DNA of 64,000 nt from Roseibium porphyridii (GTDB taxonomy: Bacteria > Pseudomonadota > Alphaproteobacteria > Rhizobiales > Stappiaceae), in NCBI RefSeq assembly GCF_026191725.2, contig NZ_CP120863.1, positions 2,212,001-2,276,000 on the forward strand, read 5' to 3'. This document shows, one piece after another, positions 9,324 through 18,203 of the stretch (the stretch's first letter is position 1; the number at the start of each line of letters is the position of its first letter). A program made the translations under genes and the position numbers. The notes beneath the pieces were generated by a model, which saw only the letters and a list, made by a program, of their open reading frames with translations, did not search any database and was not told the origin of the DNA.

Positions 9324-9347
9324 GGCCCCGCCCATGCAGGCGGGGCC
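9324..9347. terminator. GC-rich hairpin between convergent DUF1826 and serA genes
   Basis: GGCCCCGCC at 9324-9332 pairs perfectly with GGCGGGGCC at 9339-9347 around a six-base loop. The T tracts on either side are weak, but the position between two convergent genes suggests a bidirectional terminator. Confidence 0.65.
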
Positions 9348-9363
9348 TCATCTGCTTTGCTTG

Positions 9364-10608
9364 TCAGACGCGGTTGAGCAACCTTGCTCTGATCGTGTTG
9401 GGCAGGCTGCGAATTTCTTCCAGGATTTCGACCGGCTGCTCGACCGGCGTGTCGACGTCCAGAACCACATAACCGATGTCCTGATGGGACTGCATGTGCT
9501 GAGAGAAGATGTTGAGGTTGTGCCGGGTAAAGAGGTCGTTCAAAGTTCTCATGGCTCCGGGTGCATTGTGGTGCACCTGAATGAAACGCGTCGCGTCCGA
9601 GCCTCTTGAGAGCTGCACCTGCGGGAAGGAAACCGCACCGATTGTGGAGCCGACATCTGAGTATTCCACCAGACGCTTGGAGACTTCTTCCCCAATCCGG
9701 TCCTGGGCTTCTTCTGTCGAACCGCCAACATGCGGGGTCAGAATGACATTGTTCAGGCCGCGCAGCGGAGAAATGAACTCATCCTTGTTGGATTTTGGCT
9801 CAACCGGGAAAACGTCAATCGCAGCGCCGGCCAGATGGCCTGACTTCAGAGCATCGGCAAGAGCGTCAATATCGATCACCTGACCACGGGCGTTGTTGAT
9901 CAGGAATGCACCCTTTTTCATGGCAGCGATCTGTTCGGCCTTGAACATGTTGCGTGTACCGGGCGTATCGGGAACGTGAAGGGACACCACGTCCGATTCA
10001 CCAAGCAGCGCATCCAGGCTATCGGTCGGTATGACGTTGCCATGCTGGAGTTTGTCGACCAGGTCGAAATAGATGACCCTGAGGCCCATGGCTTCAGCAA
10101 GGTTGGAAAGCTGTGTACCGATATTGCCGTAGCCGACGATCCCGAGCGTCTTGCCGCGAATTTCGTGGGATCCGACCGCGCTTTTCAGCCAGCGGCCTTC
10201 ATGGGCTGCGGTCGATTTCGGGAAAACGCCACGCATCAGCATGACGATCTCGGCAATCGTCAGCTCCGCGACTGAACGGGTGTTGGAAAATGGGGCGTTG
10301 AAGACCGGTATGCCACGGTTCAACGTGGCAGAAAGATCAACCTGGTTGGTGCCAACCGAAAAACAACCGACGGCGACAAGGCTCTTGGCTGCCTCGAGAA
10401 CGGCTTCAGTTACTTGCGTTCGAGAGCGAATACCGAGGATCTGGACACCCTGCAGCTTCTCGATAAGGGCATCCTGCTCCAGGGCCCCCGGCAGGACTTC
10501 CACATTGGTGTAGCCGTTCTTTTCAAGAACCGCGCGCGCTGTCGGCGAAATGCCTTCAAGCAGCAGCCAGCGGATCTGATTTTTCGGCCGGGAAAGACCA
10601 TGAATCAT
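9364..10608 (-). CDS. serA: D-3-phosphoglycerate dehydrogenase SerA
   Basis: SerA oxidises 3-phosphoglycerate to 3-phosphohydroxypyruvate, the first step of serine synthesis. The Rossmann motif is GIVGYGNIGTQLSNLAEAMG. Catalytic residues sit in NNARGQVID (Arg), DVFPVEPKS (Glu) and LTPHVGGST (His). A C-terminal ACT domain (PGAMRTLNDLFTRHNLNIFS) gives serine feedback, as in the E. coli-type enzyme of about 410 residues. I start at the ATG at 10608 (MIHGLSRP; 414 residues), which has a GAGAAGG site; a start at 10671 would add 21 residues. Confidence 0.94.
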   Translation of the reverse strand: MIHGLSRPKNQIRWLLLEGISPTARAVLEKNGYTNVEVLPGALEQDALIEKLQGVQILGIRSRTQVTEAVLEAAKSLVAVGCFSVGTNQVDLSATLNRGIPVFNAPFSNTRSVAELTIAEIVMLMRGVFPKSTAAHEGRWLKSAVGSHEIRGKTLGIVGYGNIGTQLSNLAEAMGLRVIYFDLVDKLQHGNVIPTDSLDALLGESDVVSLHVPDTPGTRNMFKAEQIAAMKKGAFLINNARGQVIDIDALADALKSGHLAGAAIDVFPVEPKSNKDEFISPLRGLNNVILTPHVGGSTEEAQDRIGEEVSKRLVEYSDVGSTIGAVSFPQVQLSRGSDATRFIQVHHNAPGAMRTLNDLFTRHNLNIFSQHMQSHQDIGYVVLDVDTPVEQPVEILEEIRSLPNTIRARLLNRV

Positions 10609-10760
10609 GGGCGTTTTGCCTTCTCTTGTCCTGAAGTTGCCATGGGACCGAAGCAGCGTCTTCGATGGCATAAATTGCCGGTGTCGTATACGCGCTCGTT
10701 TGCGTCGCGTCTAGGTCGGCAAACGTCAATAAGAAGGATGTTCCGGACAAAATTCCAGCT

Positions 10761-11093
10761 TCAATTCGCCGGGGTCTCAAGGTCTGTGCGGAGCTTCGCC
10801 ATCAACTCGACAGCGCTTTCGGCATATTCGCCGATCCAGCGGGCATAGATGTCTCTGATCGGCAGTACATTGAGATGATTCCAGCGTTCGCGCCCCTTGC
10901 GCTGAACGATGATGAGATCGGCAGCTTCCAGAACACGCATGTGCTGCATGACCGTGCAGCGATCCAGCTCAGGGAAGGCGGAACAGAGTGCACCTGTCGT
11001 TTGAGGGCCGCCTTTCAGAAGATCCAGCATCCGTCGTCTGCGTCTATCGGCCAGGGCCTTGAATATTCGGTCTGAATCATCGCTGCTTGACAT
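10761..11093 (-). CDS. ArsR-family winged-helix regulator (module 1)
   Basis: A 110-residue regulator of the ArsR type associated with SRPBCC genes. The winged helix includes FKALADRRRRRMLDLLKGG, LCSAFPELDRCTVMQHMRVLEAADLI and KGRERWNHLN. It has no obvious metal-ligand set of classical ArsR, so the signal is unclear. The start at 11093 lies inside a perfect inverted repeat, suggesting autorepression. It is divergent from two SRPBCC genes that it probably controls. Confidence 0.85.
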   Translation of the reverse strand: MSSSDDSDRIFKALADRRRRRMLDLLKGGPQTTGALCSAFPELDRCTVMQHMRVLEAADLIIVQRKGRERWNHLNVLPIRDIYARWIGEYAESAVELMAKLRTDLETPAN

Positions 11094-11112
11094 GTTATAA
11101 AAATATAACATG
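11091..11112. promoter_or_regulatory. Operator: perfect inverted repeat on the ArsR start codon
   Basis: CATGTTATA (11091-11099) and TATAACATG (11104-11112) form a 9-base inverted repeat with a 4-base AAAA spacer. The left arm contains the start codon of the leftward ArsR gene and the repeat lies 38 bases before the SRPBCC start. It is probably the binding site of the ArsR protein. Confidence 0.7.
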
Positions 11113-11149
11113 ATAGATCGTGTTGCAAGACACATGAAGGCGAGTTGCC

Positions 11150-11566
11150 ATGTCTGTTGTTCAAATCGACCTTGCAAAAGAGTGCCAGGCACCTGCGGAG
11201 CACCTTTGGGACATTCTTGTAAGCCCGCGCCTCTGGTGGGGGGCGGGGGTTGTTCTGGACCCGGTTTCCGGCGGCAGGTTTTATGAGCCCTGGAAAGATG
11301 TAGCCGGTGAGCACCATACCCACGGGCGCGTTCTTGAGATCAAGGCGCCGAATTTCCTGTTGCTGAAATGGTGGGATGAAGACTGGTCATTTGAGACTGA
11401 AGTCAGCTTCCAGATCTCAGCTTTGAAGGCGGGGAGCCATATCAGGCTTGTTCACAGTGGGTGGCAAGCTGCGCCGGAAGCAGAGCAACGAGACTTGATA
11501 GCGGCGCACAGGCAAGGGTGGAGTTATCACCTTGAAAACCTGGTGACCTTTGCCGGCAAAAACTGA
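11150..11566 (+). CDS. SRPBCC (AHSA1/START-like) domain protein
   Basis: A 138-residue single-domain protein with the SRPBCC helix-grip pattern: an early strand and helix (CQAPAEHLWDILVSPRLWWG), GGRFYEPW, and a C-terminal helix (QGWSYHLENLVTFA) characteristic of AHSA1-like proteins. Such proteins bind hydrophobic ligands; no substrate can be proposed. It is the first gene of a two-gene unit divergent from the ArsR regulator. Confidence 0.8.
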   Translation: MSVVQIDLAKECQAPAEHLWDILVSPRLWWGAGVVLDPVSGGRFYEPWKDVAGEHHTHGRVLEIKAPNFLLLKWWDEDWSFETEVSFQISALKAGSHIRLVHSGWQAAPEAEQRDLIAAHRQGWSYHLENLVTFAGKN

Positions 11567-11589
11567 AGATGTGAAGCGAGGATAGAACC

Positions 11590-12045
11590 ATGTTGTCGTT
11601 CAGCGTATCCGGCCGGATATCCAAACCGGTGTCTGAGGTTTTTGAAGCCATCGTCAATCCAGACCGTTTGTCAGGTTATTTCACCACCGGAGGCGCTGAA
11701 GGGCGCATGGAGCCCGGAGCAACCGTCCTATGGAGCTTTGCTGAATTTCCCGGTCAATTCCCGGTCAGGGTGAGCGAAGTCGTCAAAGATCGGAAAATTG
11801 TTCTTCACTGGGCGTCTGATGAACAGACAGACGGTGAGGACCAAGGCGAAACAACGGTTACCCTGGAACTCAGCGAACTTGATGATGGCAGGACGCTGAT
11901 AAACATCAGCGAGGAAGGCTGGGGGGAAACTGCCAAAGGCAGCAAGGCTTCCTATGGAAATTGCGAGGGTTGGACGCAAATGCTGTGTTGTCTGAAAGCC
12001 TTTGTGGAGCACGGTATAAATCTGCGGGATGGATACTACGCGTAG
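11590..12045 (+). CDS. SRPBCC (AHSA1-like) domain protein
   Basis: A 151-residue protein paralogous in fold to its upstream neighbour. It shows SGRISKPVSEVFEAIVNPDRLSGYFTTGG at the N-terminus, then VLWSFAEFPGQFPVRVSEVV and a C-terminal helix (CEGWTQMLCCLKAFVEHG). The 23-base gap to the previous gene implies one transcript under the divergent ArsR. It ends 27 bases from the convergent arylamine N-acetyltransferase. The ligand is unknown. Confidence 0.8.
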   Translation: MLSFSVSGRISKPVSEVFEAIVNPDRLSGYFTTGGAEGRMEPGATVLWSFAEFPGQFPVRVSEVVKDRKIVLHWASDEQTDGEDQGETTVTLELSELDDGRTLINISEEGWGETAKGSKASYGNCEGWTQMLCCLKAFVEHGINLRDGYYA

Positions 12046-12072
12046 CCCGCGTGTCGTCCGCGAAGGACAGCG

Positions 12073-12897
12073 TTAGCTGGTGACAGCAGGCGGAGTCAGG
12101 GTAGCGAGACGTTTCGCAACCGCGTCGATGTCGGCATCGTTGTACCCAAGACCGAGGTCTTCACGCATAAATCGGGAGAGGTCGCTTGAGGTTAAGATGG
12201 TGCGTGACGCCTTGACGCCGTTTGACGTATAGCCTGCAAGGCCATTTTGAAAGCTGATCCATCCGTCGTCGGTCAACCGGTAGAACTTGATGGAAGACGA
12301 AAAGGAAATCTCCGGCCATTTGGCGCAAAGATAGTTGGCAGCCTCCACATCGACCTGCTTGGGTGACACCCGGTCAAACCCATAAAGCGGCACCCAGCCT
12401 GCGGCGGTCTTTCGCTCCAGAACCTCTTCGTTTTCAGCGGTGTCAAACCGCATGCGGTAAGTCTGGTCCCGGACAGGCTGTTCCCCGCTTGTAGAGAGGT
12501 TGATCGGTTCTGCCGGTGCCTGGCCACCAAAGCCGGTATCCAGCAGCCAGTCGGCTCCATCCATTTCCACGATATGTGCCTGATGTGACCGAACACCGCC
12601 TTCCGCTGCGCCCATTCGAACCCGGGCAAGCACACGTTGACTGGGAAGGCCAAGAGCTGAAAGGGCCCTTGCGAGCAAGGCATTCAACTCAAAGCAATAG
12701 CCGCCTTTTCGATCCAACACGAGTTTTTGCCAGAGCGCGTCGTCGTCAAGATCCGGTACCTGCCCCAGAAAGGGCAGAACGTTTTCAAATGGAATGGAAG
12801 CGATCTGGGCCGCTTGAAGCTTCCGCAAGCCTTCAAGAGTGCGCGGGCACTCGGGAAGACCTATTCGGGCAAGATAGGTTGAAAGATCAAAGGGCAT
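12073..12897 (-). CDS. nat: Arylamine N-acetyltransferase
   Basis: A 274-residue cytosolic enzyme that transfers acetyl from acetyl-CoA to arylamines or hydrazines through a Cys-His-Asp triad. The Cys is in RKGGYCFELN, the His in HQAHIVEM and the Asp in WLLDTGFGG, all in the expected order. IPFENVLPF near residue 40 is also typical. I prefer the start at 12897 (MPFDLSTYLARIGL) over 12930. An intrinsic terminator for ilvBN lies just upstream, so nat needs its own promoter. Confidence 0.9.
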   Translation of the reverse strand: MPFDLSTYLARIGLPECPRTLEGLRKLQAAQIASIPFENVLPFLGQVPDLDDDALWQKLVLDRKGGYCFELNALLARALSALGLPSQRVLARVRMGAAEGGVRSHQAHIVEMDGADWLLDTGFGGQAPAEPINLSTSGEQPVRDQTYRMRFDTAENEEVLERKTAAGWVPLYGFDRVSPKQVDVEAANYLCAKWPEISFSSSIKFYRLTDDGWISFQNGLAGYTSNGVKASRTILTSSDLSRFMREDLGLGYNDADIDAVAKRLATLTPPAVTS

Positions 12898-12906
12898 GAA
12901 CAGTCC

Positions 12907-12944
12907 GAAAAAGAAACAGGCCAGCTGCATATAGGCAGCCGGCC
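12907..12944 (-). terminator. Rho-independent terminator of the ilvBN unit
   Basis: Read leftward, a 10-base stem (arms at 12935-12944 and 12919-12928, one G-T mismatch) closes a six-base loop and is followed by TGTTTCTTTTTC. It is 36 bases after the ilvN stop. Confidence 0.8.
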
Positions 12945-12980
12945 TTTCTTCTTAAAGCTCTTGGATATTGGTGCCAGGGG

Positions 12981-13559
12981 TCAGAGCCCTTCTGGACCAC
13001 GCTGAACAGCAGCAACACCTGTGCGGGAGACCTCAACCAGCCCAAGCGGTTTCATGATAGCGATGAACTGTTCGATCTTGGACGTGCGTCCGGTAATCTC
13101 GAAGACGAAATGATCCGTGGTCGCGTCGATCACGGTTGCCCGGAAGGCATCGCCGAGGCGCAGTGCTTCAAGCCGCTTGTCACCGTCACCAACGACTTTG
13201 ACCAGCGCGAGCTCGCGTTCCAGGGGTTTGTCCTGGTTGGCCCGTCGGGCCCGCACCGTCAGGTCGGTTACCCGGTGAACAGGCACCAGACGATCGAGCT
13301 GATGACGGATCTGCTCGATGATCATCGGGGTGCCGGTGGTCACGATGGTGATCCGCGACAGGTGCTTCTCATGCTCGGTTTCCGACACGGTCAGACTGTC
13401 GATGTTGTAGCCCCGGCCGGAGAAGAGACCAATCACACGGGCGAGCACGCCCGGTTCGTTGTCGACGAGGAGCGATAGCGTGTGAGTTTCGATCTCATTG
13501 CTGACCTCCGCTAGGAAATAGGCGGAAGGCGCATCTACATTTTGTGCGTTCATGTTCAA
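12981..13559 (-). CDS. ilvN: Acetolactate synthase small (regulatory) subunit
   Basis: This 192-residue subunit stimulates the catalytic subunit and confers valine feedback inhibition in branched-chain amino acid synthesis. The N-terminal ACT domain is visible in THTLSLLVDNEPGVLARVIGLFSGRGYNIDSLTV. The C-terminal domain contains KPLERELALVKV and FVFEITGRTSKIEQFI, as in IlvH/IlvN proteins. It lies 20 bases downstream of ilvB in the same transcript, with a terminator just beyond its stop. A second in-frame ATG at 13553 is an equally good start. Confidence 0.95.
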   Translation of the reverse strand: MNMNAQNVDAPSAYFLAEVSNEIETHTLSLLVDNEPGVLARVIGLFSGRGYNIDSLTVSETEHEKHLSRITIVTTGTPMIIEQIRHQLDRLVPVHRVTDLTVRARRANQDKPLERELALVKVVGDGDKRLEALRLGDAFRATVIDATTDHFVFEITGRTSKIEQFIAIMKPLGLVEVSRTGVAAVQRGPEGL

Positions 13560-13579
13560 AATTCCTTTGCCTGGTCGCC

Positions 13580-15355
13580 TTAGACGAGAGATTTGCCTTC
13601 AGCACTGATTGCGTTGGCAACTGCTTCGTCGTTGGCTTCGTCCGGCAGCAGCATTTCATTGTGAGCCTTGCCCGAGGGGATCATCGGGAAACAATTGGCG
13701 AGATTGGCGACGCGGCAGTCAAAAAGGACCGGTTTGTCGATTGCGATCATTTCTTCGATGGCACCGTCCAGATCAGCCGGTTTTTCCACCCGGAAACCGA
13801 CACCGCCATAAGCTTCTGCCAACTTGACGAAGTCGGGCAGGCTGTCGGTATAGGAATGGGACAAGCGGTTGCCGTGCAGCAGTTGCTGCCACTGACGCAC
13901 CATGCCCATATATTGGTTGTTCAGGATGAAGACCTTGACCGGCAGGCCGTATTGAACGGCAGTCGACATCTCCTGAATGTTCATCAGGATCGAGGCATCT
14001 CCGGCAATGTCCACGCAAAGTGCATCGCGATGGGCAACCTGAGCGCCAATGGCCGCAGGCAGACCGTAGCCCATGGTTCCAAGCCCGCCGGACGTGAGCC
14101 AGCGGTTCGGCTCTTCGAAGCCGTAAAACTGCGCCGCCCACATCTGGTGCTGACCGACCTCGGTGGAGATGAAGGTCTTGCGGTGCTTGGTCAGTTCATA
14201 AAGACGCTGGATCGCGTGCTGCGGCATGATCACGTCGGAATTGGGCTTATAGGCAAGTGAATTGCGCGCCCGCCACGCATCGATCTGCTCCCACCAGGCT
14301 TTCATCGCGCTTTCATCCGCCTTCAAGGACGAAGAGCGCCAGATGCGCACCAGATCCTCAAGCACATGACCGACGTCGCCAATGATCGGCAGATCGACAT
14401 TGATGGTTTTGTTGATCGAAGAGGGGTCGATATCGATATGGATCTTGCGCGAGTTCGGCGAGAACGCATCGGTGCGCCCGGTGATGCGGTCATCGAAACG
14501 CGCGCCGATGCACACCATCAGGTCGCAGTCATGCATCGTCATGTTGGCTTCAAACGTGCCGTGCATGCCCAGCATGCCGAGCCAGTTGTCCCCGGAAGCC
14601 GGATAAGCACCCAAACCCATCAATGTCGATGTGATCGGGAAGCCGGTCAGCGAAACCAGTTCACGCAGCAGCTGGCAGGCTTGCGTTCCGGAGTTGATCA
14701 CCCCGCCACCCGTATAAAGGATCGGTTTCTTCGCAGCTGCCATCAATTCGGCAGCATGGCGAATGCCTGCGGCGTCGCCCTTAACCTGCGGACGGTAGCT
14801 TTTGTGCGCAGCCGCGGGGTTTGGCGTCGGACCCTGATAGGTTCCGGTCGCAAACTGAACGTCTTTTGGGACATCGACAACAACCGGACCTGGACGGCCG
14901 GAAGTTGCGACATAAAAGGCCTCGTGCAGGATGCGCGGCAGGTCGTCGACGTTGCGCACCAGCCAATTGTGCTTGGTGCAGGGACGGGTGATGCCAACCG
15001 TGTCGCATTCCTGAAAGGCGTCGTTGCCAATCAGGTGGGTTGGGACCTGCCCGGAAATGCAGACGAGCGGAATACTGTCGAGCATGGCATCGGTCAGTGC
15101 GGTGACCATGTTGGTCGCGCCAGGGCCGGACGTGACCAGCGCAACACCTGGTTTGCCGGTGGAGCGGGCATATCCTTCGGCCGCGTGGCCGGCGCCCTGC
15201 TCGTGGCGCACAAGAATGTGCTCAAGGCCTTCCTGCTGAACGATCTCGTCATAGATGGGAAGCACTGCACCGCCCGGGTAGCCGAAGATCGTGTCAACTC
15301 CCTGGTCTTTCAGCGCCTGTATGACCATTTCGGCGCCGGTCATTTCCCGTGTCAT
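13580..15355 (-). CDS. ilvB: Acetolactate synthase large (catalytic) subunit
   Basis: A 591-residue ThDP- and FAD-dependent enzyme that makes acetolactate or acetohydroxybutyrate, the first common step to valine, leucine and isoleucine. The N-terminal catalytic Glu is in VRHEQGAGHAAEGYAR. The ThDP/Mg motif is GDASILMNIQEMSTAVQYG followed by NNQYMGMVRQWQ. Length and domain order match biosynthetic AHAS. A leader peptide and attenuator lie upstream (15488-15597), and ilvN follows after 20 bases. Confidence 0.96.
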   Translation of the reverse strand: MTREMTGAEMVIQALKDQGVDTIFGYPGGAVLPIYDEIVQQEGLEHILVRHEQGAGHAAEGYARSTGKPGVALVTSGPGATNMVTALTDAMLDSIPLVCISGQVPTHLIGNDAFQECDTVGITRPCTKHNWLVRNVDDLPRILHEAFYVATSGRPGPVVVDVPKDVQFATGTYQGPTPNPAAAHKSYRPQVKGDAAGIRHAAELMAAAKKPILYTGGGVINSGTQACQLLRELVSLTGFPITSTLMGLGAYPASGDNWLGMLGMHGTFEANMTMHDCDLMVCIGARFDDRITGRTDAFSPNSRKIHIDIDPSSINKTINVDLPIIGDVGHVLEDLVRIWRSSSLKADESAMKAWWEQIDAWRARNSLAYKPNSDVIMPQHAIQRLYELTKHRKTFISTEVGQHQMWAAQFYGFEEPNRWLTSGGLGTMGYGLPAAIGAQVAHRDALCVDIAGDASILMNIQEMSTAVQYGLPVKVFILNNQYMGMVRQWQQLLHGNRLSHSYTDSLPDFVKLAEAYGGVGFRVEKPADLDGAIEEMIAIDKPVLFDCRVANLANCFPMIPSGKAHNEMLLPDEANDEAVANAISAEGKSLV

Positions 15356-15487
15356 TCGTTCTCGTCCTCAATTCAAGCACCTGAAACAGTCAGGTTTTGG
15401 CTCGTCAGTTCTTGTTGTTTCCTCATCCGCATGCAGCGTCAAAGGTCCGGTTGGGTCTTTTTGGAAGCGCTGTCAGGAGGGGGGTAC

Positions 15488-15512
15488 AAAAAAAGGCCCC
15501 TTGGGGAGCCTT
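15488..15512 (-). terminator. Attenuator terminator in the ilvB leader
   Basis: Read leftward, AAGGC pairs with GCCTT and CCC with GGG across one bulged T (15493-15512), then seven T follow (A run at 15488-15494). It lies between the leader peptide and ilvB, the arrangement of a transcription attenuator. Confidence 0.85.
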
Positions 15513-15540
15513 GGTCGCGCGCCATCCTGTCCGTCCGGGA

Positions 15541-15597
15541 TTATCCCGCCGCGGAGGCGCGCTTTCCTACCACTACTAGAATGAGCGACATCATCAT
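15541..15597 (-). CDS. ilvB operon leader peptide
   Basis: An 18-residue open frame, MMMSLILVVVGKRASAAG, reads leftward from an ATG at 15597 to a TAA at 15541. It contains a Leu-Ile-Leu-Val-Val-Val run, all products of the pathway, and ends 28 bases before an intrinsic terminator. This is the classic layout for ribosome-mediated attenuation: stalling at Ile/Leu/Val codons when charged tRNAs are scarce would prevent the terminator and allow ilvBN expression. Such leader peptides are known in alphaproteobacteria. Confidence 0.88.
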   Translation of the reverse strand: MMMSLILVVVGKRASAAG

Positions 15598-15927
15598 GTC
15601 GTCCCGGTCCTTTGATGCTTGCGGGCGTTTGAGGCCCGGTTTTGGACAGTGTGGCACATTTTCGTACCGCCTTGATCAATCGGCCTCTTTCAGCCTCTGG
15701 ATCCATGACACAAGCCAGGCTGTCCGCCCGGTCTTGATGCGCTGCACCCTAGTGAGGCGGATTTGGCGGGTCAAGCCCCAATTTCGATTATTGCGCTAAA
15801 GATCGCAGATGTTTTTGAATGTTACGGCAAGCATCCGATCAGATTGCAATCTTTGCTCAAAGCACCCCGGAGCTTGATCCTGTCGTATCTCTGTCGTCCG
15901 TTCTTCAAAAAAGTGTCCCAAATTCCA

Positions 15928-15956
15928 TTGCTTTGATGCAGCACGCCCTATATACA
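15928..15956 (+). promoter_or_regulatory. Candidate promoter of the tRNA-Lys gene
   Basis: TTGCTT at 15928-15933 and TATACA at 15951-15956 are separated by 17 bases, a standard -35/-10 layout, and end 44 bases before the tRNA. The other 500 or so bases between ilvB and the tRNA hold the ilvB leader and presumably its promoter; I see no further gene there. Confidence 0.5.
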
Positions 15957-16000
15957 GCGCATCTCCTTGCGAACCGCATATGTGCGGTGAACGCGACGAT

Positions 16001-16076
<76 letters not shown>

Positions 16077-16386
16077 AGTCTTTCTTTTTGAAATAGAAGT
16101 GCTTTTCACGAGAATGCGCAATTTGTGCGCCGTGAACAAGGCGGGAATATGTGGATGCGTGTGAATTCGCACGATTCCTCATATTCTGTCTGATTTTTAG
16201 CTCCAAAAGCAAGGCGCTCAGTGTAAAGCGCATCTAAAGTGATTTGCCAATACCGCCAAAGATTGATCGCGAGTTGATTTGGGATCCTTTGTTTCGTGTA
16301 AATTGAAATTTCACTTTGCTAATGAGGAGCCTAGACGCAGATAACGCCCAAAAATATTGCACGTCAAAAGATCGGATGTTTTCGCC

Positions 16387-16818
16387 ATGAGATTGGCATT
16401 GTTACTTTCTTCCTTGTTTTTTTCATCGGCTGCAATGGCGATAATGGATCCGGGGCCGCCGCCCTGGAATTGCAGCCCTCGCGCCGTTTGTAATGGCGAC
16501 AATGTGTGTTTGACGGTCTTCGGCCCCCCAATGGATTTTGTCCTCCATAAAGTCGAGTTCGAAGAGAACAGTTTCGTTTTAGAGGGAATGCATGGTGATG
16601 AACGATTGGCGGCGATCTTTTCGTCAATCGAAGATGCTCAGTTCTTTGTCGAGACCAACCATTCGGACAATCGCTCCCCGATCATCCTCATTCCAGATGA
16701 TACGGTTTCGGACGCCCACGGCTTTTACGTCTATTCCATAGGGTCTCGCGGTTCTGGTGAGCGTTTCGTCAGCGAGGAAAAGCTCCGTGTTGTCTGTAGC
16801 AGGATGCCGAAGAGATGA
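16387..16818 (+). CDS. Hypothetical secreted protein
   Basis: A 143-residue orphan. Residues 1-18 are a Sec signal peptide (MRLALLLSSLFFSSAAMA) with an AxA-type cleavage site, so it is probably periplasmic. The mature part has four cysteines that could form disulfides and no family I recognise. The ATG at 16387 is chosen because it opens the signal peptide; the frame continues 30 bases upstream. It is the first gene after the tRNA, in an AT-richer region of likely foreign origin. The 310 bases between tRNA and this gene show nothing else. Confidence 0.6.
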   Translation: MRLALLLSSLFFSSAAMAIMDPGPPPWNCSPRAVCNGDNVCLTVFGPPMDFVLHKVEFEENSFVLEGMHGDERLAAIFSSIEDAQFFVETNHSDNRSPIILIPDDTVSDAHGFYVYSIGSRGSGERFVSEEKLRVVCSRMPKR

Positions 16819-16833
16819 AACTGCCGCGTTTTT

Positions 16834-17397
16834 ATGCAATTTGAGAAAGCGCAACTTAACAACGGAACCGATCTCGGTCCCGATCGAATAACTTCTTATA
16901 GAGAACGGTCCTTAGTTCAGAACAGCTGCAAAAAGTTTATTGGTGGTGTTTATGGGCCGATGGCCGATGCTGGCATGTTGACGCAGCCGCTTGATCCAGC
17001 TTCTGAGGTCAAGTCCTTTATGACGGCAAGTGGCATGGATCAGAAAGCCGCAACGGAAGCGCTCACCAACACGGAGGCGTTTGCAACTGGACTCGGCAAT
17101 TAGCTTAAAGGCGTGCCGGAAAGCATGAAAGCTGATGTCCAGGCACTGCTGGTTTCCTTGACAGATACGGCGGCCGGGTATTTTCTGCTCCAAGGCCTTT
17201 CCGGTCGGCTGAACGAAAACGGGATCCGTGTCAGCGGCGAGGGCGGCAGTCAGGGGCAACTGACAGATGACGATGTCAAAAAACTGCATGCGGATCCTCG
17301 CATCGATCCGCGCAATCGCAGTCATCCCGATCCTGACAAACGCTATGATCCGGAGTTGCGCAAACGGTACGATGAAGCCTGCAATCGGAAGAAGTAG
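16834..17397 (+). pseudogene. Decayed phage scaffold/capsid-assembly-like gene with in-frame stop
   Basis: One reading frame carries two halves, 16834-17103 and 17113-17397, separated by a TAG at 17101-17103. Read through the stop, the product would be about 187 residues ending in LTDDDVKKLHADPRIDP and KRYDPELRKRYDEACNR. That C-terminus resembles podovirus capsid-assembly (scaffolding) proteins. The N-terminal 30 residues look unrelated and may be a deletion junction. A capsid-like remnant lies downstream, which supports a phage origin. The family call is by eye and moderate. Confidence 0.5.
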
Positions 17398-17578
17398 TAC
17401 GCTTTCGATTGCTTCAAAAACTGCTATTTGACTGGATCTCTACCAGAAATTACATTTTTATAGTTATGACAGCAAAGTTCAACCGCACATGTGCATTCGA
17501 ACATTTAATGGTTTTATATATTCAGTGCAATTTTACTGAGTTGCAATTGAGCGCTTTAACTGATCACGGGAGGCAGTA

Positions 17579-18190
17579 ATGATCTCAGTTCAAAAGCTCG
17601 TCGACCAAATTCTTTTCTTTATGTTTTTTGTGGTATTTTTCGGGTTCGTCTATCTTGTTTACTACTACCAAGAGTTTGGTGTTCGAGTTGTTGATATTAG
17701 CTTTGATGCAAATCACATTGCCTATCGAGGAATTTCCTTACTTGGTAAAGAATTATCTTTCTTTCTTATTTATATGATTGCTGTTATTCTTATTCTTTTA
17801 CTTAGAATAAATTTTATACTGAAGATACGTCGCCTAAGTATTAATCGCGATTATTTAGTGGTTCCTGCTATGTTGATTGTCTTTTTTGTTGGATGGATCG
17901 AGGCCATTGATCGTGCTGTGAAAGATGCGTCGTCAGATATGTATTTGGAATCAACGAGCTTGCAAGAAATACTGGTTTTTCATTCCGCTGATGCTGATAA
18001 GTCGAAGTTTTTCCAAAGTCTGAAAGACAGAGGCAGGAAAATACTAATATTGCGGCAACATCAAAGTAAATTGGTGTTATTTGTTGCTCCAAGCATCAAA
18101 GCAAAGAGACCCAAAATACCCTTGTACCATGTAGGGTTGTCATCAGGCGACTACTATAGTCATAATAGTCCCATTGAGAGGCTTCGGTAA
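17579..18190 (+). CDS. Hypothetical AT-rich membrane protein
   Basis: A 203-residue orphan with three strongly hydrophobic segments (about residues 10-30, 57-80 and 94-112) and a soluble C-terminal domain containing ILVFHSADADKSKFFQSLKDRGRKILILR. Base composition is markedly AT-rich compared with the chromosome. A GGGAGG site precedes the ATG. It overlaps or abuts the next gene. I do not recognise a family. Its location between two phage remnants suggests acquired DNA. Confidence 0.6.
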   Translation: MISVQKLVDQILFFMFFVVFFGFVYLVYYYQEFGVRVVDISFDANHIAYRGISLLGKELSFFLIYMIAVILILLLRINFILKIRRLSINRDYLVVPAMLIVFFVGWIEAIDRAVKDASSDMYLESTSLQEILVFHSADADKSKFFQSLKDRGRKILILRQHQSKLVLFVAPSIKAKRPKIPLYHVGLSSGDYYSHNSPIERLR

Positions 18191-18203
18191 ATGGGGTTTT
18201 GCT

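Noticed and set aside
14366..15799. 477-codon open frame on the + strand opposite ilvB
   Set aside because: It lies fully over ilvB and its leader, has no ribosome-binding site or recognisable domain, and reads as the reverse-strand shadow of a GC-rich gene.
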